Positions 19,430-30,022 are shown, numbered from the stretch's first letter. The stretch is 64,000 bases of DNA from Prochlorococcus marinus CUG1416 (GCF_017695965.1 NZ_JAAORM010000002.1:62001-126000); one strand, 5' to 3'. Notes: generated from the sequence alone by a model not told the origin. A program made the numbers and translations.

Positions 19430-20530
19430 TTAAACTGTTTCAGCGGAAGCTGTGGCTATTTCCTCATTATCGTCAGTTTGTTCAAATAACATTTGCTTAT
19501 ATTTCGCAGCCATTTCTTCAGCTTTATTAAAAACTTTTTGAGGGTCGGTTAGCATATCGCCTGGCTCAGGTTCAAGTGCTTTTGTAGATAATGAAATTCT
19601 TCCTCTTTCTGAATCAAGGTCAATTATCATAACTTTCATTTGGTCATTTACATTTAAAACATTATGAGGAGTTTCGATATGTTCATGACTGATCTCAGAA
19701 ATGTGCAACAGACCACTAACTCCTCCAATATCAATAAAAGCTCCATAAGGTTTAATACCTTTAACAGAACCTACAACTACTTCTCCCACCTCAAGTCTAT
19801 TCATTTTTTTCTCAACCAAAGCTCTTCTATGACTTAGTACTAATCTGTTTCTCTCTTCATCAACTTCAAGAAATTTTAAAGGTAGGTACTCACCTTCTAA
19901 GTCATCTTTAATTTTTCGAGCACTTATATGAGAACCTGGGATAAAACCTCTTAAGCCTTCAACCCTCACAAGAGCTCCACCTCTGTTTGTCGCAAAAACT
20001 TCAGAATAAATAGTTGCATCTTCTTTTTGCAGTTGTCTAACTCTTTCCCATGCCCTTTGATATTCAATTCTTCTTATAGAAAGTGCTAATTGGCCATCTT
20101 CATTTTCTTCACTCATTATGAAAAATTCTCTGCTTTCTGAAGGTTGTAAAACATCATTTAGTCCTTCAACTTTATTTATTGAAACCTCCTGAACAGGCAT
20201 AAAAGCAGCCGTCTTGGCACCTATATCTATCATGGCTCCTTTGGGTTCTAGAGCAAAAACGGTACCTTTTACTAGATCGCCAGGCTTGAAGTTATAATCA
20301 TACTTACCCAATAGTGATGCAAATTCTTCTTGAGTGAATCCTGCATTATCAAAATCCGCATTTGTTCTACTAGAGGAAGAATCTGCGGAAGGAATATCTT
20401 TATTTTCGAATGATAACTCTTCCTCCTTTTGGGATAATGCATCATTATCTAATTCAGACGAATTTTTAATTTCTTTATCTTCAGAAAGTTCTTGAATTGT
20501 TTGGGAAGAATTTTCGTTCATTTGTTGCAT
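19430..20530 (-). CDS. rpsA: 30S ribosomal protein S1
   Basis: 366-aa cyanobacterial-type short S1 with an acidic N-terminal ~80 residues, then three S1 RNA-binding domains: FKPGDLVKGTVFALEPKGAM (from ~residue 81), the middle FATNRGGALVRVEGLRGFIP, and LEVGEVVVGSVKGIKPYGAF with SGLLHISEISHEH. ATG at 20530 and the in-frame ATG three codons later are both possible starts. Confidence 0.96.
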   Translation of the reverse strand: MQQMNENSSQTIQELSEDKEIKNSSELDNDALSQKEEELSFENKDIPSADSSSSRTNADFDNAGFTQEEFASLLGKYDYNFKPGDLVKGTVFALEPKGAMIDIGAKTAAFMPVQEVSINKVEGLNDVLQPSESREFFIMSEENEDGQLALSIRRIEYQRAWERVRQLQKEDATIYSEVFATNRGGALVRVEGLRGFIPGSHISARKIKDDLEGEYLPLKFLEVDEERNRLVLSHRRALVEKKMNRLEVGEVVVGSVKGIKPYGAFIDIGGVSGLLHISEISHEHIETPHNVLNVNDQMKVMIIDLDSERGRISLSTKALEPEPGDMLTDPQKVFNKAEEMAAKYKQMLFEQTDDNEEIATASAETV

Positions 20531-20631
20531 CGCAGACTACCAAAGGTAGTTAGAAAGGAATGCTACTAGCCTGCAAACTAATAGCAAAAAATCATTTGTG
20601 TTATGTATTCTACACTTTAGGATGCTGAATT

Positions 20632-21111
20632 TTATAAAATTGAAGCTAATTGGTTTTTTGAAGTTCCTTTTAGAGATTCAAGAGTAGAAATAAAATCTTT
20701 TACCCCATTAAATTTTCTATATACAGAGGCATATCTTATATAGGCAACTTCGTTTTCCTTCCTAAGATTTTTAAGTATTAATTCTCCAATTTGTGAAGAT
20801 TTAATATCTTTATTAGAATCCTGTATGATTTGTGATTCAATCCCATCTACAAAATTAATAATTGCTTCACTAGTGAAGGTGGTTTTTTCGCAAGCTCTTG
20901 ATATGCCAGTAAATAATTTTTGTTTATCAAATAATTCTCTGCCCCCATCTTTTTTTATTACTGAAACTGGCATTGTTTCAACTCTTTCATAAGTTGTAAA
21001 TCTAAAGTTGCAATTTAAGCACTCTCTCCTTCTGCGAACACTTTTACCACTATCAGCAGATCTTGATTCCAAAACTCTGCTATCTGTATTTTGACAGGTT
21101 GGACACTGCAT
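20632..21111 (-). CDS. nrdR: transcriptional repressor NrdR
   Basis: Nucleotide-sensing repressor of ribonucleotide reductase genes. 159 aa. The zinc ribbon is [17 protein letters not shown] ... [14 protein letters not shown] and the ATP-cone domain starts [19 protein letters not shown], with [18 protein letters not shown] at the end. Usual length is ~150-160 aa. Confidence 0.96.
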   Translation of the reverse strand: MQCPTCQNTDSRVLESRSADSGKSVRRRRECLNCNFRFTTYERVETMPVSVIKKDGGRELFDKQKLFTGISRACEKTTFTSEAIINFVDGIESQIIQDSNKDIKSSQIGELILKNLRKENEVAYIRYASVYRKFNGVKDFISTLESLKGTSKNQLASIL

Positions 21112-21172
21112 GTAGTGAATTAATGTGAACTTTAACTCTTATAGTAGAGCAATATTTTCATTATGAAAAGTA

Positions 21173-21205
21173 AAAAAAAACCTCTTGATTAAAGAGGTTT
21201 TTTTT
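21173..21205. terminator. Rho-independent terminator between psbT and nrdR
   Basis: Perfect inverted repeat of 14 bp, AAAAAAAACCTCTT / AAGAGGTTTTTTTT around GATTA. It has an A-run and T-run on opposite sides, so it works on either strand; most likely it ends the psbB-psbT transcript before nrdR. Confidence 0.85.
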
Positions 21206-21211
21206 CTAAGT

Positions 21212-21310
21212 TCATTTTCTATCAAATTTAGGTGGATCTCTAAAGGCGACAGCAAAGAATAACGTGACAACTGCGAGAGTTAAAATAAGAACGTAAGCAA
21301 AAGCTTCCAT
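21212..21310 (-). CDS. psbT: photosystem II protein T
   Basis: 32-aa single-helix subunit at the PSII dimer interface: [20 protein letters not shown] then [12 protein letters not shown]. It lies 23 bp downstream of psbB on the same strand, the standard psbB-psbT pair. Too short for most ORF screens. Confidence 0.96.
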   Translation of the reverse strand: MEAFAYVLILTLAVVTLFFAVAFRDPPKFDRK

Positions 21311-21333
21311 AAGATTAAGTAATAAAGTTTAGT

Positions 21334-22857
21334 TTAAACCCTTCCTGGGATTCTTCTTGTGGTTTCGTCACCAAGCTTCTTGAATAAACCAAATTCAACT
21401 TGGTCACCAATCTCAGCGTCAATACCAGCAAAGGAATTTCTGTAAAGAGTTCTTGAAGCATGCCACCAGTGGCCAAACAAGAATAGCAATCCGAAACATA
21501 GATGTGCATATGTAAACCACGCTCTTGGAGAGCTTCGGAATACACCGTCAGATTTATAGGTTTCTCTGTCGAACTTGAATGCTTCTCCAAGCTGCGCCTT
21601 TCTAGCTAATCTTTTAACTACTGCAGGATCAGTAAATGTTTGCCCATTTAGGTCACCTCCATAAATAGTTGCAGTAACGCCAGTTTGTTCAAATGAATAC
21701 TTTGCTTCAGCTCTTCTAAATGGAATATCAGCTCTTACATTGCCTTCTTTATCTTCTAGTATCACGGGGAAGTTTTCAAAGAAGTTAGGTATTCTTCTGA
21801 CTTCTAAATCGTTACCTTCCTTGTCTTGAAAAGCAATGTGACCTTGCCAACCAGTTGGTAAGCCATCACCATTAACTAGAGCTCCAACCCTGAATAATCC
21901 TCCTTTCGCAGGACTATTTCCAACATAATCGTAGAAAGCTAATTTCTCTGGAATGGATGCATATGCCTCTTCTCTAGTGGCACCATTATCTATAGCAGTT
22001 TGAACCCTTCTATTAATTTCAGTTTTGAAATAGCCTGAGTCCCATTGATATCTGGTAGGACCAAATAACTCGACTGGTGTTGTCGCTGAACCATACCACA
22101 TTGTTCCTGCAACGACAAAAGATACAAATAGCACAGCAGCTAGAGCACTAGCTAGAACTCCTTCAAGACTTCCTAGTTTTAATGCTCTATAAAGTCTTTC
22201 TCCAGGTCTATTTGTAATGTGAAAAATACCTCCAATGATACCCATAAGTCCAGCCGCAATATGATTTGCAACTATCCCACCTGGATTGAAAGGATTAAAT
22301 CCGTCTACTCCCCAGGAAGGGGCTACAGGCTCTACATGACCAGTTAGACCATAAGGATCAGAAACCCAAATACCCACGTTTGCACAATGAAATGCTCCAA
22401 ATCCAAAACATGTAAGTCCGGCTAGAAGAAGATGAATTCCAAAGATTCTTGGCAGGTCCAGAGCAGGCTCACCTGTTCTTGAATCTTCCCATAAATCTAA
22501 GTCCCAGTAAGTCCAGTGCCATATAGAGGCCAGCATCAATAGTCCACTAAATACTATGTGTGCTGCTGCAACCCCTTCAAAACTCCAGAATCCAGGATCA
22601 ACTCCTGTAGCACCGGTGATATCCCATCCGTTCCAACTACTTGTGATACCTAGTCTTGCCATGAAAGGCATAACGTACATTCCCTGTCTCCACATTGGAT
22701 TGAGAACAGCATCAGAAGGATCAAAAATGGCTAATTCATAAAGAGCCATAGAACCGGCCCAGCCGGCTAATAATGCAGTATGCATAAGATGCACAGCAAG
22801 TAGTCGACCTGGGTCATTAATAACTACTGTGTGAACTCGATACCAAGGCAATCCCAT
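21334..22857 (-). CDS. psbB: photosystem II CP47 chlorophyll apoprotein
   Basis: Inner antenna of PSII. 507 aa with six transmembrane helices and histidine chlorophyll ligands. Begins [20 protein letters not shown]; the large lumenal loop lies between helices 5 and 6 (residues ~260-445); the last helix contains [20 protein letters not shown]. psbT follows it. The 222-bp gap to the divergent ferredoxin gene must hold both promoters. Confidence 0.99.
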   Translation of the reverse strand: MGLPWYRVHTVVINDPGRLLAVHLMHTALLAGWAGSMALYELAIFDPSDAVLNPMWRQGMYVMPFMARLGITSSWNGWDITGATGVDPGFWSFEGVAAAHIVFSGLLMLASIWHWTYWDLDLWEDSRTGEPALDLPRIFGIHLLLAGLTCFGFGAFHCANVGIWVSDPYGLTGHVEPVAPSWGVDGFNPFNPGGIVANHIAAGLMGIIGGIFHITNRPGERLYRALKLGSLEGVLASALAAVLFVSFVVAGTMWYGSATTPVELFGPTRYQWDSGYFKTEINRRVQTAIDNGATREEAYASIPEKLAFYDYVGNSPAKGGLFRVGALVNGDGLPTGWQGHIAFQDKEGNDLEVRRIPNFFENFPVILEDKEGNVRADIPFRRAEAKYSFEQTGVTATIYGGDLNGQTFTDPAVVKRLARKAQLGEAFKFDRETYKSDGVFRSSPRAWFTYAHLCFGLLFLFGHWWHASRTLYRNSFAGIDAEIGDQVEFGLFKKLGDETTRRIPGRV

Positions 22858-23079
22858 CGGTTAATTTCTAGTAACTATGCTGAATAAACAGCTAAACATC
22901 ACGATAGTAAGGGTTTTTTAGTCTTTGAGGGATTTTTGTAAATAAATTTATTTTCTTGCTAAAATTGGGTAAATCAGTTTGTATCACTAGGTTTACAAGG
23001 AATTTTTGACTAAAAATTGTTAATATTTTGGTCACAATTCTCAAACTAAAACGCCAAAATAGGAAAAATAATTAAAAAA

Positions 23080-23442
23080 ATGGCAACTATCAGATTCATC
23101 CGTGAGGATTTAGAGGTTCAATGCAATCCTGGTGAAAATTTAAGGGAACTAGTAATGAAAGAGAACTTACAACTTTATGGATTAAAAGGGATTTTAGGAA
23201 ATTGCGGAGGGGCAGGGCAATGCAGTACTTGTTTTATTTCAGTTGAAGGAGGAAACAAAAATTCTTTGAGCCCTCTTACTTCTGTTGAAGAAGAAAAACT
23301 CAAAAATAGACCAGAAAATTGGCGACTTGCATGCCAAACATTAATAAAATCATCTACAGTGATTTTAACAAAACCACAATCTGCACCCTCAAATTTAGAA
23401 GAACTTAAAAAAATTAGTGAAAATAAAAAATTACCTCGCTAA
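23080..23442 (+). CDS. 2Fe-2S ferredoxin-like protein
   Basis: 120-aa plant-type [2Fe-2S] ferredoxin fold. The ligands are in GNCGGAGQCSTCFISVEGG (Cys-X5-Cys-X2-Cys) with the fourth in RLACQTL. The spacing differs from PetF's Cys-X4-Cys-X2-Cys and the C-terminal tail is basic, so it is not the main photosynthetic ferredoxin. The partner is unknown. Sits between psbB and psbM. Confidence 0.85.
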   Translation: MATIRFIREDLEVQCNPGENLRELVMKENLQLYGLKGILGNCGGAGQCSTCFISVEGGNKNSLSPLTSVEEEKLKNRPENWRLACQTLIKSSTVILTKPQSAPSNLEELKKISENKKLPR

Positions 23443-23544
23443 ATTGTTTAAGACTGTTAATCAGTTGATAAAATTTGTTGATTTTTCCACTTTATTTCAA
23501 GTTATATGTCTATAGTCTTAATACCTAATAGAACTGTTAACTAA

Positions 23545-23697
23545 ATGGAAACAACTAATTTTGGATTCATAGCTAGTCTTTTATTTGTAGGGGTGCCAAC
23601 AATATTCCTCATAGGCTTATTTATTTCTACTCAAGATGGCGAAAAATCAAGCTTCTTCTCCGACTCTAGTAAAGGTAGGCTTGGCCCAAAACGCTAA
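23545..23697 (+). CDS. psbM: photosystem II protein M
   Basis: 50-aa PSII subunit: METTNFGFIASLLFVGVPTI then FLIGLFISTQDGEKSS and a polar tail ending LGPKR. One transmembrane helix, near the PSII dimer axis. The tail is longer than in other cyanobacteria, as usual for Prochlorococcus. prmC begins 11 bp after its stop. Confidence 0.93.
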   Translation: METTNFGFIASLLFVGVPTIFLIGLFISTQDGEKSSFFSDSSKGRLGPKR

Positions 23698-23708
23698 AAT
23701 TTTCTTAA

Positions 23709-24578
23709 ATGCTTAGCATTTCTGTAAAAGAATTTTTATTTTGGAAAAAAAAGCAACTTTCTAAAGGAGGAGATAATCAATCTTTTGCTCTTTTACTTGA
23801 CTGTATAGGCGGTGTCTCCAATAGTGATCTAAGCCTATTGGGTATAAATCCTGAGAACAAGATATATTTAAAAAAAAACTTAGACCATCTAGCATCTATT
23901 TGGGAAGATCATTTATTAAGTTGTTCTCCTATCCAATACCTTTGTGGGATAACTTTTTGGAGGGATTTAAAATTACAAGTCACAGATAATGTACTTATCC
24001 CAAGGCCAGAGTCAGAACTCATAGTTGATATTGTCTTCAAGATATTTGGAAAGAAATCACAAAAAGTATTTTTTGCTGAATTAGGAACTGGATCAGGTGC
24101 TATCAGTATTGCATTGGCATTAGCGTATCCATTGTGGGATGGAATAGCAACTGATATTGATCAAGATGCATTAGAAATAGCCAAAAAAAATTATATAAAT
24201 GCTTCTCAACATTCAAATTTAAAATTCTTTTGCGGACATTGGTGGACCCCTCTTGAAAGTTATAAAGGCAAATTAGATCTCGCTATTTCAAACCCGCCAT
24301 ATATTCCTCAAGATACTTATGAAAAATTGCCCAAAGAGGTTAAAAATTTTGAACCAAAAATTGCTTTATTAGGCGGTGAAGATGGTTTGAAACATATTCG
24401 GGAAATTATTCAAAACGCACCATTATTTTTAAGAGAGAAGGGATGGCTAATTTTAGAGAATCATTATGATCAAGGTGAAAAAGTAAAACAAATATTTATT
24501 AACAATAATTTTAAATCAGTAGAAATTGTGAATGATCTTTCAGGTGTTGGAAGGTTTACCATTGGAAGATATAAATAA
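23709..24578 (+). CDS. prmC: peptide chain release factor N(5)-glutamine methyltransferase
   Basis: Methylates the GGQ glutamine of release factors. 289 aa. SAM-binding ELGTGSGAISIALALAYP and catalytic NPPYIPQDTYEKL. N-terminal helical domain recognises the release factor. Likely cotranscribed with the downstream TsaC-like gene (23-bp gap). Confidence 0.94.
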   Translation: MLSISVKEFLFWKKKQLSKGGDNQSFALLLDCIGGVSNSDLSLLGINPENKIYLKKNLDHLASIWEDHLLSCSPIQYLCGITFWRDLKLQVTDNVLIPRPESELIVDIVFKIFGKKSQKVFFAELGTGSGAISIALALAYPLWDGIATDIDQDALEIAKKNYINASQHSNLKFFCGHWWTPLESYKGKLDLAISNPPYIPQDTYEKLPKEVKNFEPKIALLGGEDGLKHIREIIQNAPLFLREKGWLILENHYDQGEKVKQIFINNNFKSVEIVNDLSGVGRFTIGRYK

Positions 24579-24601
24579 ATTATTATTGGTAAATAATCTA
24601 A

Positions 24602-25183
24602 ATGAATTTAATAAACTGCAAATTAGCTTTGAAGACGCTTAAAAGTGGTTTACCTATAATTTTCCCAACAGATACTTTACCTGCAATTGGATGCTTGCCA
24701 AAATTTTCAAAAACTATTTATGAGTTTAAAAAAAGAGATAGAAATAAACCCTTAATTCTCATGGGATCAGAACAGAAACAATTAATCGATTATGTTCACG
24801 AATCAGCTAAAGAAGATTTCGAAAATATAGCTTCAAAATATTGGCCTGGAGCTCTGACAATGATTATTCCTTCTTCAGAACAACAGACTCCAATTCTCAC
24901 AAGCAAGGATCTTACTCTTGGGTTGAGAATCCCAAATTCATATATGGCTCAATCTCTCATGAAAGAAACAGGACCATTGTTAACTTCAAGTGCAAATATT
25001 TCAGGCTTCAAGGGTTCAATTACAGCTGAAGGTATTTCTATAGACTTCCCTTCTGTAGAAATTCTGGGACCTATTCCATGGGAAAAAAGGAGTGGGAAAG
25101 CCAGTACTATAATCTCTTGGAAGAAAAGTGGCGAGTGGATGCTGATTAGAAAAGGGGAAGTGTTAGTTAGGGAATTGCATTAA
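24602..25183 (+). CDS. L-threonylcarbamoyladenylate synthase family protein (Sua5/YrdC/YciO)
   Basis: First step of the tRNA t6A37 modification, from threonine, bicarbonate and ATP. 193 aa: the KRDRNKPL motif (here KKRDRNKPLILMG) binds ATP; PIIFPTDTLPAIGCLPK and LLTSSANISGFKG are family signatures. Short YrdC-type without the Sua5 C-terminal domain. Its stop overlaps the next ORF's ATG. Confidence 0.88.
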   Translation: MNLINCKLALKTLKSGLPIIFPTDTLPAIGCLPKFSKTIYEFKKRDRNKPLILMGSEQKQLIDYVHESAKEDFENIASKYWPGALTMIIPSSEQQTPILTSKDLTLGLRIPNSYMAQSLMKETGPLLTSSANISGFKGSITAEGISIDFPSVEILGPIPWEKRSGKASTIISWKKSGEWMLIRKGEVLVRELH

Positions 25184-25341
25184 TGTTTGTATTATTGTTT
25201 TTTGTTTTATTAATTCAATTTTTTACTTATTGGATATTTGAACCCGTTACATCTTTTGTAGAGTATGCTCTTGAAATAAGATTATTACCTAGCATTGCTA
25301 TATTCAGTTTGATTTTATTATTTTCGGCAAAAAAATATTGA
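25183..25341 (+). CDS. small membrane protein, coupled to the TsaC-like gene
   Basis: 52 aa beginning MFVLLFFVLLIQFFTYWIFE, with two hydrophobic segments and a basic end (SAKKY). Its ATG shares one base with the preceding TAA (TAATG), so it is probably translated by coupling. No family recognised. Confidence 0.6.
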   Translation: MFVLLFFVLLIQFFTYWIFEPVTSFVEYALEIRLLPSIAIFSLILLFSAKKY

Positions 25342-25362
25342 ACATAATTAAATAAACCAAAA

Positions 25363-25434
25363 TGCCGGCTAACAGATTTGAACTGATGACCTTCGCTTTA
25401 CAAAAGCGCTGCTCTACCGCTGAGCTAAGCCGGC
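25363..25434 (-). tRNA. tRNA-Thr(TGT)
   Basis: 72-nt cloverleaf: acceptor GCCGGCT / AGCCGGC, D-loop AGCTCAGCGGTAGAGC, anticodon loop TTTTGTAAA with TGT, T-loop GTTCAAATC. A second threonine tRNA (GGT) lies at 63148-63219. Confidence 0.97.
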
Positions 25435-25499
25435 ATAATTACTATCTTACAATTAAGGAGGGTCAATCATTAGTATTTTTTTTAGCTTTTTAAAATTTA

Positions 25500-25835
25500 T
25501 TACTTTTTGATATCTTTATCACTTTTTTCATTCTTATCATTTTTTTTATACTTTATTTCTCCTGAAACAGTTCTTTTGATTGGTAAATTGGCTACTAATG
25601 CAGTCATTCTATCCTCCGTCTCTAAGCTTACTGCCACATCTTCAAAATCAATCTCAACATATTTTGCAACAACATCGAGAATTTCTTTCCTCATTTTGTC
25701 CAAAAGATCAGTTGTTAAAGAATCCATATCAACTCTGTCATGAGCAAGTACAAGCTGTAATCTTTCCCTAGCTGTGTTTGCACTAGCAGTTTCTCTTCCT
25801 AGTAACTTGTTTATAAGGTCTCTGAGGGTCATCAT
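25500..25835 (-). CDS. minE: cell division topological specificity factor MinE
   Basis: Stimulates MinD ATPase and so drives Min oscillation, placing division at mid-cell. 111 aa, longer than E. coli MinE through a lysine-rich tail. N-terminus [20 protein letters not shown] has the amphipathic membrane helix, then [20 protein letters not shown]. One base after minD's stop; minC, minD and minE are ordered as one operon. Confidence 0.95.
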   Translation of the reverse strand: MMTLRDLINKLLGRETASANTARERLQLVLAHDRVDMDSLTTDLLDKMRKEILDVVAKYVEIDFEDVAVSLETEDRMTALVANLPIKRTVSGEIKYKKNDKNEKSDKDIKK

Positions 25836-25836
25836 T

Positions 25837-26652
25837 TTAAAAAACCTTTGTTTGCATTAATCTCATGAATTTATCTTTAAGACTTTTACCTTCGTTTGTA
25901 GGGTCAATAATTGGTACATCCTTTCCTGTAAGTCTTTGGGAAACATTCAAATAACATTTTTTTGCAGGAGATTTACTATCAGTAAGTGTAAGTGGTTCTC
26001 CTCTATTTGTACTTATTATTACTTGTTCATCCTCTAAAACAATACCTAACAAAGGTAAAGAAAGGATACCTTGAACATCATCGATAGATAGCATTTCTTG
26101 ATTAGCCATCATGTTAGGGCGAACTCTATTGATTACAAGCTGGATAGGCTTAATATCAGAAGTATTAAGAATCCCTATTACTCTATCGGCGTCACGAACT
26201 GCAGATAATTCCGGGTTGGTAACAACAATAGCTTCTTTACAAGCTGCAAGGGCATTTTTAAAGCCATCTTCTACTCCAGCAGGGCAATCTACTAAAACAA
26301 AATCAAATTTCTCACTAAGTAGCTCACTAATTTTCTTCATATCTTCGGGCTTCATCCAATCCAACATCCTAGGATCACCTGCAGGAAGAAGAGCAAGATT
26401 AGGTTCCTTTTTATGTCTAACCAATGCTTGGTCAAGACGACAATTTTTGTCTAGAACATCTTGAGCTGTATAAATAATGCGATTTTCTAATCCTAGAAGA
26501 AGATCTAAGTTTCTTAAGCCAAAATCAGCATCTAATACAGCAGTCCTTGCTCCACTGTTGGCAAGTGCTATGCCTAGGTTTGCAGTTAGAGTGGTTTTAC
26601 CAACTCCACCTTTACCTGAACAAATTAGTATTGTGCGAGTATTTTCCGCCAC
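25837..26652 (-). CDS. minD: septum site-determining protein MinD
   Basis: Membrane-cycling ATPase that recruits MinC. 271 aa. Deviant Walker A is [17 protein letters not shown], then [20 protein letters not shown] and [16 protein letters not shown]-terminal amphipathic membrane-targeting helix ([14 protein letters not shown]). Operon minC-minD-minE. Confidence 0.98.
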   Translation of the reverse strand: MAENTRTILICSGKGGVGKTTLTANLGIALANSGARTAVLDADFGLRNLDLLLGLENRIIYTAQDVLDKNCRLDQALVRHKKEPNLALLPAGDPRMLDWMKPEDMKKISELLSEKFDFVLVDCPAGVEDGFKNALAACKEAIVVTNPELSAVRDADRVIGILNTSDIKPIQLVINRVRPNMMANQEMLSIDDVQGILSLPLLGIVLEDEQVIISTNRGEPLTLTDSKSPAKKCYLNVSQRLTGKDVPIIDPTNEGKSLKDKFMRLMQTKVF

Positions 26653-26763
26653 GAATTTAGTGATTTTTCAAATGATAAGGCCAGTTGCAGAAAGTTAAAT
26701 ATTTTAAATATTAAGTAATTCTTAAATTTATCGAACTTGGATTGATTTATTTCAAATGATTGA

Positions 26764-27426
26764 TTAATTTTTACTTTCTATTATGTATGGCTTGATAATT
26801 ATCGTCTGTTTATCTATTAGAGCAATTTCTGGATAATGATGATTGGGCTTATCTTTTGGACCAATAGCTATGACATCTGCAATTCGTAACTGTAAAGGGT
26901 TTAAATAAAGTGATGCAATAGAGGCATTTTTATCTCCACCCTGGCCTGCGAAGGCGATCCCTAGTAATTTGCCCCAAACGTAAATATTCTTCGTAGCGGA
27001 AACTATGGCTCCAGGATTAACGTCTCCAATAATGCAAAGGTTTCCATTTGAAGATATTCTGTCACCTGATCTTACGGTTCCTTCGTGAAGAATATCGTCT
27101 TTCTTTTTTGAATTGACTAAAAGTAACTTATTTCTAATCTCTTGCTCTTTAACAAAAGTTGAATCTATTTTTAAAGAGTTTCCAGCTAATACTGTATATC
27201 GATTATTTGAGTAAATGCATAAAGAATAAATATTAAATTTTTCAAAATGATTTTTTAATTTTAATAATTGATGAGAACTTATTGATTCATTGATTGCGTA
27301 AATTTTTGCTTCCAGAGGTCCTTTCATGGAAGTAAATTGTTTAAAAGTTTCATGGACATTATCTAAATCTCCCAAAGAAAAAATTTCTAAATATTTATTT
27401 TTATTATTATTTAAAACGATTTCCAT
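26764..27426 (-). CDS. minC: septum site-determining protein MinC
   Basis: FtsZ-assembly inhibitor positioned by MinD. 220 aa. The N-terminal domain is divergent; the C-terminal beta-helix domain begins near residue 110 with HEGTVRSGDRISSNGNLCII, then GDVNPGAIVSATKNIYVWG and LLGIAFAGQGGDKNASIASL. First gene of the min cluster, 10 bp downstream of the HD phosphohydrolase. Confidence 0.93.
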   Translation of the reverse strand: MEIVLNNNKNKYLEIFSLGDLDNVHETFKQFTSMKGPLEAKIYAINESISSHQLLKLKNHFEKFNIYSLCIYSNNRYTVLAGNSLKIDSTFVKEQEIRNKLLLVNSKKKDDILHEGTVRSGDRISSNGNLCIIGDVNPGAIVSATKNIYVWGKLLGIAFAGQGGDKNASIASLYLNPLQLRIADVIAIGPKDKPNHHYPEIALIDKQTIIIKPYIIESKN

Positions 27427-27436
27427 TTAATTTAAT

Positions 27437-28693
27437 TTAGGGATTATTTTTTATAACTGAAATTTTATTGATAATCTCACTTTTGATTTCCTTGGGGTAA
27501 ATAATAAGGGAACTCTCTTCAGATTTCATTAAAGTTTTTATTAATGCAGAACTATCTTCTAATGAGTTTTGATAAGTTCCATCCCATATTTTTAAAGCAT
27601 TGTTAGATTCAAAACCTTTAAAAGATCTTTCTTTGATTCCACAAAATATTTCTGAATCATAATTATTCTTTTCACATAATTTCCTTGCAAATGCAAGGAT
27701 TTTTAGCCTATCTATCTTACTTAAAAAACTTATGTCTGATGCCTTTAACAAATCTCTATCAATAAACATTTTGCATAGAGTAGAAAGCGGCTCGAAAGAT
27801 TCATCTTTCCATCTAATTAAATGATAATAAAAAGTTATGTCATCATTTTTTATGAAATCATCAAAATCGAGATTTTGAGGTGAAAATATCCATTTATAAA
27901 GTGATCTATCTATCCATATTTTCTTTTCAAAATTATGTTTTATTGTGGATATTATTTTTTCCAGAATCCATGTTGATATTTCGTTTATTCTGTGATTGTA
28001 GATGGTTCTATACATTAAGTTTCTTAGTACTAAGAAATGCTCAATAGCGATAACTCCTTTTGGTTTGATTGCAATATTTCCATCAGGTGAAAAAGTAAGA
28101 CCTGAAATAATTCTCTCTAAATCTACTAAGCCATATTTGGTACCTGTATTGTAACTGTCGCGTAAAAGATAATCGAGACGATCGCAATCTATTTCACTGC
28201 TAATCAATGTTTTTAAAGGTTTTGAAAATAGTTGTTTTGATCCAAATAATTCCCCGATTTGTCTAGGTAATTCGTTGTCATAATTTTTGAGTATTGAATT
28301 AATTGGAGAATAATCTTTAACTAAGTTTTGAGACCATTGTTCGTGATTGTGATCGAATATTGCTTCACTGGTATGGCTCAAAGGACCATGACCTAAATCA
28401 TGTAATAGAGCTGCTCCATAAAGAACAAATTTATTTTCACAAAATAAAGATTTACTTTCAATTAATCTCTGATATATTTTTCTTGCGATACAAAAAACGC
28501 CAATTGAGTGAGTAAATCTGCTCGATTCTGCACCATGAAAAAGTAATGATGCCGCACCTAATTGTTTTATTCTTCTTAATCTTTGAAAAGCAATTGTATC
28601 AATTAATTCCATAATCATTAATTCTTCTGGCTTCTCTGAATTAAATACTATTTCTTTGTGAATTGGATCATGAAATATTCTTTTAATACTCAT
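27437..28693 (-). CDS. HD-superfamily phosphohydrolase (dNTPase-like)
   Basis: 418 aa, metal-dependent phosphohydrolase of the HD family, close to dGTPase/SAMHD1-like proteins. Metal ligands seen in RFTHSIGVFCIARKIYQRL, LLHDLGHGPLSHTSEAIF and ISSEIDCDRLDYLLRDSYNT. Substrate not known. Possibly cotranscribed with minCDE; no functional link is implied. Confidence 0.87.
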   Translation of the reverse strand: MSIKRIFHDPIHKEIVFNSEKPEELMIMELIDTIAFQRLRRIKQLGAASLLFHGAESSRFTHSIGVFCIARKIYQRLIESKSLFCENKFVLYGAALLHDLGHGPLSHTSEAIFDHNHEQWSQNLVKDYSPINSILKNYDNELPRQIGELFGSKQLFSKPLKTLISSEIDCDRLDYLLRDSYNTGTKYGLVDLERIISGLTFSPDGNIAIKPKGVIAIEHFLVLRNLMYRTIYNHRINEISTWILEKIISTIKHNFEKKIWIDRSLYKWIFSPQNLDFDDFIKNDDITFYYHLIRWKDESFEPLSTLCKMFIDRDLLKASDISFLSKIDRLKILAFARKLCEKNNYDSEIFCGIKERSFKGFESNNALKIWDGTYQNSLEDSSALIKTLMKSEESSLIIYPKEIKSEIINKISVIKNNP

Positions 28694-28738
28694 AGTGTTT
28701 AAAATTTTTTATTTATAAATACTTTTACTATTTCAGGC

Positions 28739-30022
28739 TTATATTACTTCATTGTTTAATTCAATCGTCTTAGTCGAAACTTCTTCTTTTTCTAGAAGTG
28801 AATCCAAAAATAATTCTGCATTTCTTACCCATTTATCGTCAGAACTTCCATATTCACTTACATCCGGAAGATCGAGTAACTTATCAGGTTTCATGCCTTG
28901 TCCTTGGATATTATTACCTTTGGGAGTTAAATAACTAGCTACTGTAATGGCTATTCCACTGTCTTCTCCTAAACTTTTTAGGGATTGAATTAAACCTTTC
29001 CCATAGGTCTGTTCTCCCATGAGAATTGATCTGTCGTTATCTTGTAGAGAACCTGCAAGTATTTCACTTGCACTCGCAGTCCCTTTATTCACCAAAGTTA
29101 CCATTGGGCCATCAAAAGATGTCTCTTTTTGAGAAATGATTGCATCTTTGATTCCATTTCTATTTTTAGTCTCTACTATTGGTCTCTCACTCAATAATGA
29201 ATCTGCAACTGCTATTCCTGAGCTTACTAGTCCGCCTGAATTATTCCTAAGATCTAAGATCAATCCTTCAACCTCTTTCTCTTTTAACTCTTGAAGAGCT
29301 TCTTCAACCTTTTTGGGTACGCTTTCACTAAATTGAGTGATCCTTAAATATCCTATTGTATGAGAATCGTCTCTTAATCGTTTTGTTCTAACTGGCCTGA
29401 GGTCTACTGATCTCCTTTCTAAATCTACCTCCTTAATGTCTCCTGATTCCGAAGTTATTTCAACTAAAACTTTAGTTCCTGATTCACCTCTTAATTTAGA
29501 AGCAGTATTTGCAAGGCCTAATTCTTCTGATGAAACTCCATCTACTTTATCTATAAAATCCCCGCTAACTATTCCAGCTTCTTCGGCTGGTGATCCCCCA
29601 AGAGTAGATATAACCTTGATTTTATTACTATTATCATCATCACCTAATTGAAGCCCAACACCATTAATCTCACTGCCAAAATTACTTGATTTCAATAGTT
29701 CATAATCTTTTGGGCGTAAGATTCTTGTATAAGGATCGTCTAGAGGCCTTAACATGTCTTCAATTGCCGAATAAGCCTCTTCACTTGTTTCAATTTGTTT
29801 CTGTAATGTTTTTTGCCTAATTCTCTTCCATTGGATTTCATCAAACTTTTCTGGGTCATAAAATCCCTCATTTACCAAGGTCCAAGCATCAAGTACTAAT
29901 TGCTTGCTATCACTGAGAGCATCCACTCTTTCAATGCATAAAAAATTGGTAGAAAAAATGCTGACCATTAATACAGTGATCAATATTTTGAATGTTAAAA
30001 GTTTGTTAAAAGATGAATTCAT
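28739..30022 (-). CDS. ctpA: carboxyl-terminal processing protease (CtpA type)
   Basis: Lumenal/periplasmic serine protease; CtpA trims the D1 precursor in cyanobacteria. 427 aa from ATG 30022 (a GTG seven codons upstream is also in frame). N-terminal signal peptide (LTFKILITVLMVSIFSTNFL), PDZ domain (GVGLQLGDDDNSNKI ... IDKVDG) and the protease core LILDLRNNSGGLVSSGIAVA, TASASEILAGSLQD with catalytic Ser, and GEQTYGKGLIQS with Lys. Divergent from petB. Confidence 0.92.
   Translation of the reverse strand: MNSSFNKLLTFKILITVLMVSIFSTNFLCIERVDALSDSKQLVLDAWTLVNEGFYDPEKFDEIQWKRIRQKTLQKQIETSEEAYSAIEDMLRPLDDPYTRILRPKDYELLKSSNFGSEINGVGLQLGDDDNSNKIKVISTLGGSPAEEAGIVSGDFIDKVDGVSSEELGLANTASKLRGESGTKVLVEITSESGDIKEVDLERRSVDLRPVRTKRLRDDSHTIGYLRITQFSESVPKKVEEALQELKEKEVEGLILDLRNNSGGLVSSGIAVADSLLSERPIVETKNRNGIKDAIISQKETSFDGPMVTLVNKGTASASEILAGSLQDNDRSILMGEQTYGKGLIQSLKSLGEDSGIAITVASYLTPKGNNIQGQGMKPDKLLDLPDVSEYGSSDDKWVRNAELFLDSLLEKEEVSTKTIELNNEVI

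Noticed and set aside
21315-21590. Minus-strand 91-aa frame inside psbB.
   Set aside because: Same strand, other frame within the CP47 coding sequence.
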